64,000 nt of DNA from Isoetes taiwanensis (taxonomy: Eukaryota > Streptophyta > Lycopodiopsida > Isoetales > Isoetaceae), in contig JAJEKV010000111.1 of NCBI GenBank assembly GCA_021234155.1, positions 1,928,968 to 1,992,967 of the forward strand. The letters are read 5' to 3'. Positions 58,859-64,000 of this stretch are shown here, piece after piece. Both the position numbers and the translations under genes were made by a program. Each line of letters begins with the position of its first letter. Within the stretch, counting starts at the first letter, position 1. Under the pieces are notes generated by a model. It worked only from the letters and a program-made list of their open reading frames with translations. It had not been told where the DNA came from and did not search any database.

Positions 58859-59481
58859 CTTGCATTGCGTTTCTAAGAAGGTTGTGGTGTTCGACCTAAA
58901 CGGAGTCCTTTGCAAGACTTTTCCGAAAAATAAAGTGGCTAGAGATCAGTTTCATCAGACACCAGTAGAATCAAACACCAAGTGGATCTATCCGCGGCCG
59001 CACTTGAAGGAGATGCTAGATGAGGCATTCAGGTTATTTCGAGTTGGTATTTGGTCATCCATGGAACTAAGGAACATCAAGGATACTTTGGAGGCACTGG
59101 GGGGAATGCGTAGACATTGGTTGACCTTTTGGGATCAGAACAAATGTGTGAAGTTCACTAATCCCAAGGACTATCTTCATCAAACACTTGAGTAACATGA
59201 TGGACGAACTTGGTATCGAGAATAAGGATGATATAATCATAGTGGATGATGATGCTCTCAAATGCTTCTACAATCAAACGTAGGCCCTGAATCCACCATC
59301 TTACAATCCAAAAAACTTTGCGACTGATGATTTTCTGGTGAAGCTTGTGTCTATTATGCATAATTTGGCTATGGGGATGACGGTAGATGAAGTGTTAGAT
59401 TCATACCCAGAACTGGATAGAACGGCTGACATGGAACCACACCTTGTTAAATACGTGGAAAAACATGGATTGATCCCTTAA
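58859..59481 (+). CDS. FCP1/NIF-type HAD phosphatase-like exon
   Basis: The exon continues in phase from 58,647 (D-D-S-LHCVSKK...). It carries VVVFDLNGVLCKTF, the first HAD motif, with D-L-N in place of the usual D-x-D seen in active phosphatases; plant NIF-like proteins with DLNG are known. Motif II-like IWSSMELRNIKDTLEAL and the third motif KDDIIIVDDDALKCFYN follow, then NPPSYNPKNFATDDFLVKLV and an end at 59,481 (EKHGLIP). One frame slip at about 59,190 and one in-frame TAG at about 59,281 interrupt it. If active it would dephosphorylate phosphoserine proteins in the nucleus, but the D-to-N change argues against catalysis. It appears to be the last exon of the same gene as the methyltransferase-like block, making an odd fusion, unless the junction is a mis-reading. 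Confidence 0.65.
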
Positions 59482-60220
59482 TGTTTTATTGGAATATATG
59501 ATATTTTTGTATGATATTTGTGCCATGTATCGATAATTTTGAGTCTGGAATTGCCTCGCAAATAATGCAATCTGTTATTATCAAACCTAATATTATCATC
59601 TATCGAGCAAGCAATTTTGGTCTCATCTATGTTAGCAACTTGCTCTTCATTTTTGCATATTTCAATTCGCATATGAAACGTCACACGTGAATCGCAAGCT
59701 TATGTTATTTTTGAAGTCCAAAAAAAAAGATTAAGAAAAACAAAAACCCCCTAGAAGACAACAGCAGGTTGGCGTGATTTTGGAGTTGACATAATCCCAA
59801 TTTAATTGGATGATGGTTTATGCCCTTATCAATAATAGAACCATGCAACTCCTATCCTATTAATAAGCAGGCCAAGCTGGCACACACATCAAGAAGGCTG
59901 ACAAAGGTAACCACATCTGCTTCAGACATTTTCTCAGCTGCATTTCATCAAAAAGGTTAAGAGCTTCCCTTCCATGTTCATTCGAGACATATCCTATAAA
60001 TCACATGAGCATGCGGGTATTTGTGGTTCCCAATACCAATAAGGCTAGAACATGCACAAGACATAAATACATGTATTATGTTTGCTGTTATTCCTTCTAT
60101 TTGCATTTCTTTCGATAGTTGACGGGCAAATTTTTCAAAGCACCATCAATGACAAAATTTTCATTACCATCATCAATATAAATAGATATTAAAATGGAAT
60201 TCCATGGTATAACATCTCTC
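59482..60220. other. Intergenic
   Basis: No protein-like frame. A last half-palindrome 'gttggcgtgatttt' is at about 59,768. Beyond it the repeat motifs stop, so this may be close to the right limit of the palindrome-bearing block. Confidence 0.4.
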
Positions 60221-60650
60221 TTAGGCATGTTTTGAAAAGCTGACCATGAGTCTTTCAAGCAATGCCAAATCTAGTGGTTCACACAGGACAATGTGGCTAT
60301 GGATTTTGCTACCAGCTGCTAGAGCAATAGAAGTAGCACAGGCATTAAGAAGGATGATCATAGTTATATTGCTTGGACTAAAACCTTCTAACTGCATGTC
60401 GTAAAAAAGATGGAAAATACTGTTAGTATCCCCTACCTGTGCATATCCAGCAGGTCCATCATTCCATGACAACAAATCATGCTTATGCATTGTATAAAAA
60501 ATCAGATTTGCATCCTTCATGCTTCTACATTTGCTGTACATGTTAATGAGTGCATTTTCCATAATAATATCCTTACAAAATTGACTTGAGATAATGGTGG
60601 AATGCACTATCTTATCCAGAGCACCGTGTAGATAGATGAACCATCAATGT
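60221..60650 (-). pseudogene. Pentatricopeptide-repeat (PPR) protein fragment
   Basis: The minus-strand frame reads HSTIISSQ...NALINMYSKCRSMKDANLIF, then MHKHDLLSWNDGPAGYAQVG, then LFYDMQLEGFSPSNITMIIL. This is the pattern of PLS-class PPR repeats (NALI.MY.KCG....A..VF....RD..SWN.....YAQ.G....A..LF..M...G..P...T...LL.AC). Such proteins act in chloroplast or mitochondrial RNA editing and processing. Only about three repeats are present, no targeting peptide or terminal E/DYW domain is seen, and the frame ends at a stop just after LMVSFSKHA. It is a fragment or pseudogene. Confidence 0.65.
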
Positions 60651-61309
60651 CCACAAACACGTGAAAAAAATATATATATAGGCCTGGGACATGCTGCATT
60701 GAATAAGTAAAAACCTTGGCTATTTGTTGTAGTTGATCACTTGTAGATCCTAGAATAGTCTAAGATAGGATAGACAGACAAGCATGAAAATTGCCATATA
60801 TTAACTTCACAACAGGCCTGTTGACAAACAAGTATTCTAGGTGCAAAGCAATTATGACAAATCATGCCAAGGATTACTATATTAAGATGAATATTAGCCA
60901 ATACTTACACTTTTTGCCATGCATTGGACATGAGTACAAAGATTACTCAAGATTAATGCCATCCGCCTGTATTTGTTTAGATGCCTAGCAGCAAGGATAC
61001 TAGTGTATGTCCATGTTTACCAATAAGCGATAATGATATATTCGCAATATGCAAAGGTTGTCATACCTGGTCGAACAATAACTAGTTTGCCATACATCTA
61101 TAACAACGGCATTGTTTGCACCGCCAATTAGGACCATGAAATAAGTTGTTCGAATTATATCATCCAAACAAATATCAAACACACAATCCTACAGGTCCTC
61201 CTTGTCTGACAATAGTCTCGTCCCATTGGAAATAAAAGTTCCAATCAACATCATAATCCTTGCTATAAATAAGAATGCAGGTAGATACAAAGTAGTGTTG
61301 TGCATGCAA

Positions 61310-61600
61310 CGTCAGGAATGGACCCAAAATGTGCTTATACACAAACCCCAGCGTCCAGGCATGGCTTCACCAGATTTAAGTGCCAAAAGGAAGCTAAACA
61401 GAAGATGAGCAAGGCCAGAAAGGTTGTGTTTTAATGATAGACTCAAAGCAAAATTGTTTGGTGGCATTTGGCATCATACCTTAAACTGCATCTGCTGGAA
61501 GAGCTGCATGGCATTTCCTGCTAATCCAATTTGCACATATGGTACAAACATGGCAGTCCAAGTAATGAATGAGATAGACCGCAAGGATGACATCAACTGC
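61310..61600 (-). pseudogene. Second PPR fragment, upstream on the minus strand
   Basis: The minus strand reads MSSLRSISFITWTAMFVPYV, QIGLAGNAMQLFQQMQF and, after a slip, MPPNNFALSLSLKHNLSGLAHLL. The order 'TWTAM...YVQIG..GNAM.LF.QMQ....PNNFAL...L....GLA' is again PPR. With the next fragment it probably represents one gene running leftward, with about 650 bases of unreadable sequence in between. Confidence 0.55.
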
Positions 61601-61619
61601 AGCATTCTTTTCTCATAGA

Positions 61620-63800
61620 AAGAAAGATGTTATAAAGGGTTCATATGGCCACATATTGAACATGTATATGTGGTCTCTTAAAACTTGCTTAACACACTGG
61701 TCTGCAAGTTCCATGCTACCACATGATGCTAAATCAGTGGTATTCGATCTTCAATAATGTTTAGAATATTGTATAACCATGAGAATCTACGTAATGAATA
61801 AACATATCTGCAAACTACAGAGGAAATGGACTAAAAACTATGGGTACTGCATGTTCTTAGTTTGGGGGACTGCCACTCATGCCAGCCAACATATTATTTA
61901 TTAAATAATGTGCTGATAAATATAGTTTAATTTGCAGCAGAGAATACACTTCTAATCGGTGCACTGCTACAACACAATGTATACAGTATAAGCAAAAACG
62001 TAGAATATTAGCGACAGAAGAGCTTCACACACACAACTAAAAACCAAATGCTGGCCAAAGATCTAAGTACACAATGTGCACAAAATCAAATATATTTTAT
62101 TAATACACGAGGCGTTACAATAAAATAAGAACCAAACAAGGCCGATTCCAAAACTAAGCAAAGCAAATAAACTTTTAAAACTTGAAACCTATGCACTTCA
62201 TGGTCAATTGTTACGTTTACAGCTTAATGTGAAGTTAGCCAAGTTTAATTGAACATGCTAAAGATCATGCTACTTAGAAATCTTAGTAAAATAACACTGG
62301 AGGAGAAAAGTAGTTTGTGCTCATTTCGTAAAACAAAATCAACACTTTTTTCCTATGATGAAGTTGTTGATGGCATAAGATATTAACTTAAAGCTCAGGT
62401 CTTCATTCCAAAAAGTAGAATCTAGCATTACCATTTAAACTTCTTCTCATATTTTACTTGTACACCTTGTGACAATAGAGCACCTTATGGACTTTGTACT
62501 TCAATTGTACTAGTGGCTTTTCGTCCCCTTGGCTTGTCAAGATTTAATGCCATCATCTGCAAAGTAAATCTATATGAATCTTTTTCTTCAGCTCAGGCAC
62601 AACGGGCAGCGGAAGAAACGTAAAACGTCCAATGCAGGCCGAGAAAATGATGAATCGCAATTGGACAGATGCCATGAAATGGATTTTTAAAATTTATGGT
62701 CATAGAAACTATAAAGCTTGATACTTCGTAGTTCTTCAAACTTGAGTTACATCTGCAAACAATGATAGGATAAAAGCAAGAGGAGTTATGGATGAATTGG
62801 AGCATTAAAAATTGTCAAGATGGGAAAGAACATGTAGCAGAAGGAAAAGAAATAAAAGCAGATGAAATTTGTCAAACTAGATTGAATTGCTAGAACCATC
62901 AATTTGGAGTAACAAATTAGCCGCAACATGCAAAAAAGGTAATCGATGAAGTACCATGCATTTTGAAACTGAGTAGCTATTGTAGGACTGTATCCACCAT
63001 GTAAAAGTTTTTGACCGAAACATAAGGGCATTCAATAATCTCTAGCATTCGCTAATCTAAGAAGCATGAACTAATCACATGAAAGCTTCAATCTTGTCTT
63101 GGGTTTATAACAGTGCCATCTGGAATTCCTTTAGAATGAACATCTTCCAGAATTGATACTGGCATAGCCGGGCAAGGAAGCCATTGTACGAGCAGGTTGA
63201 TCTAGAAGAGCATACCGTATTGTGAAGCAATGACTATAACCTTCTTTGATAAACTAATTTCAGGGCCTTTACCAATACAAAAAGACGACAATTTCTAAGG
63301 TCATATCATATGATCTGCTCACGGCTCGTTTCCATTCTTTCTGTGCAACATTAGTGGAATGCAAAAATTTATCTTGAGTGAGGTTGCAAGAAGACAAGAA
63401 TAGAGTATACGACAATACCTGGACACGTAAGATCTAAGGTATTGCTTGTATTAAAAATCTCAAAAACTGAGTATGATCATTGGACATGTTACAATGAAAT
63501 TCTCTGCCAAGTACTCTGTAGCAATAAATATTTCAGATGCCTATTTTTGACAGAGAAATATGAGCACTACAAAGTTAAGAAATTACATGCAAGGATCATT
63601 TATATCACATGTGTTTTGTGGAATCATCTTTCCTTCAAAGCATTTCAATGCATTCTAGGTCTTCCCAGAAAGATATTTGATTTTCCTAATGGTCAGATGA
63701 CAAGATGCATTTGCTCTATATACATTGAGTTTCATTTGCTTCTGAAATTGACCTAACAGAGGTACAGAAACTCATAAGAACTGTGGCGTATTGGTATTGG
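61620..63800. other. No gene I can name; two possible small minus-strand exons
   Basis: On the minus strand, 'tag' then INLLVQWLPCPAMPVSILED with VHSKGIPDGTVINPRQD (63,195-63,090) and, after 'ttttgcag', MMALNLDKPRGRKATSTIEV (62,558-62,495) look like short exons. I recognise neither and cannot link them. A small 'ggtatt' microsatellite is at 63,787-63,810. Confidence 0.2.
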
Positions 63801-64000
63801 TATTGGTATTTCTCACAACTAGGACATAATCGGCCATTGTGTTATGCTCTACAATTGAAATATAATTTTTCCAAAAGGTTTCTTACCAATATTTGATTTT
63901 GAATTTGGATCTTTGATAAGACTACCCAAATAAAAATAATGAGAATGAGAATGATTTTTTATCGTCCACTGAGGAAGATTATACTATATCTACAGTCTCT
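63801..64000. other. Window end, AT-rich, nothing identified
   Basis: No coding, repeat or structural feature recognised. Confidence 0.4.

Noticed and set aside
43430-59800. Endogenous giant-virus insertion
   Set aside because: Genes have spliceosomal introns and low density, and no capsid, polymerase or packaging gene is recognisable.
62495-63195. Named gene on the minus strand
   Set aside because: Two exon-like pieces have splice-like borders, but no family match and no link between them; kept only as a low-confidence note.

Overview
The window looks like plant nuclear DNA. The one well-preserved host gene is a nucleobase-ascorbate transporter of the plant NAT11/NAT12 type, with nine short exons, GT-AG introns and a long hydrophilic N-terminus. 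There is also a pentatricopeptide-repeat (PPR) relic, and most of the rest is retrotransposon debris. The transposase-like relics and the large repeat content make me think of a seed-free vascular plant such as a fern, or possibly a gymnosperm. That is an impression from protein resemblance; I cannot name a species.

Layout. 0.5-1.8 kb holds LINE 3'-end relics (+). 4.64-8.02 kb holds the transporter gene (+), whose last exon or exons are not visible. 8.4-9.2 kb holds two tandem copies of a SINE-like repeat, and a third lies at 30.4-30.8 kb. 10.6-15.2 kb is a decayed LINE on the minus strand with a poly(A) tail and 251-bp monomer repeats. 16-19 kb is unrecognised decayed sequence with a clean hairpin, a degenerate 'CATAGTACCT' repeat series and a poly(A) tract. 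19.6-20.9 kb (-) is a relic of a DUF7869-type transposase-like gene, followed by a duplicated TATA-containing module at 22.3 and 23.4 kb. 24-30 kb is strongly purine-rich on the + strand and has no credible gene. 30,968-42,622 is an 11.65-kb LTR retrotransposon with 1.8-kb LTRs, a primer-binding site, a duplicated polypurine tract and a probable 4-bp target duplication. I recognise no gag-pol in its 8-kb interior. It lies between two copies of a 159-bp hairpin-ended module, so it may be nested in an older element.

The most unusual part is 43.4-59.5 kb. It has plus-strand multi-exon genes: a possible ParB-like protein, a coiled-coil plus cysteine-cluster protein, a weakly methyltransferase-like protein, and an FCP1/NIF-type HAD phosphatase-like region. 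A minus-strand transposase-like gene (DFAENY and WSDG motifs) sits among them. Introns and spacers carry two unusual repeat families: a 13-bp palindrome of form CACGCYNRGCGTG, partly inside long inverted repeats, and arrays of TGTACAT. I suggest this could be a large composite mobile element, or a gene block regulated through these palindromes. Only the motifs and exons are direct observation.

Coding regions carry single-base frame slips, even in the otherwise clean transporter. The two LTRs differ mostly by small indels, and one palindrome consistently loses one base when read in its reverse orientation. Some apparent pseudogenisation may therefore be assembly or basecalling error.
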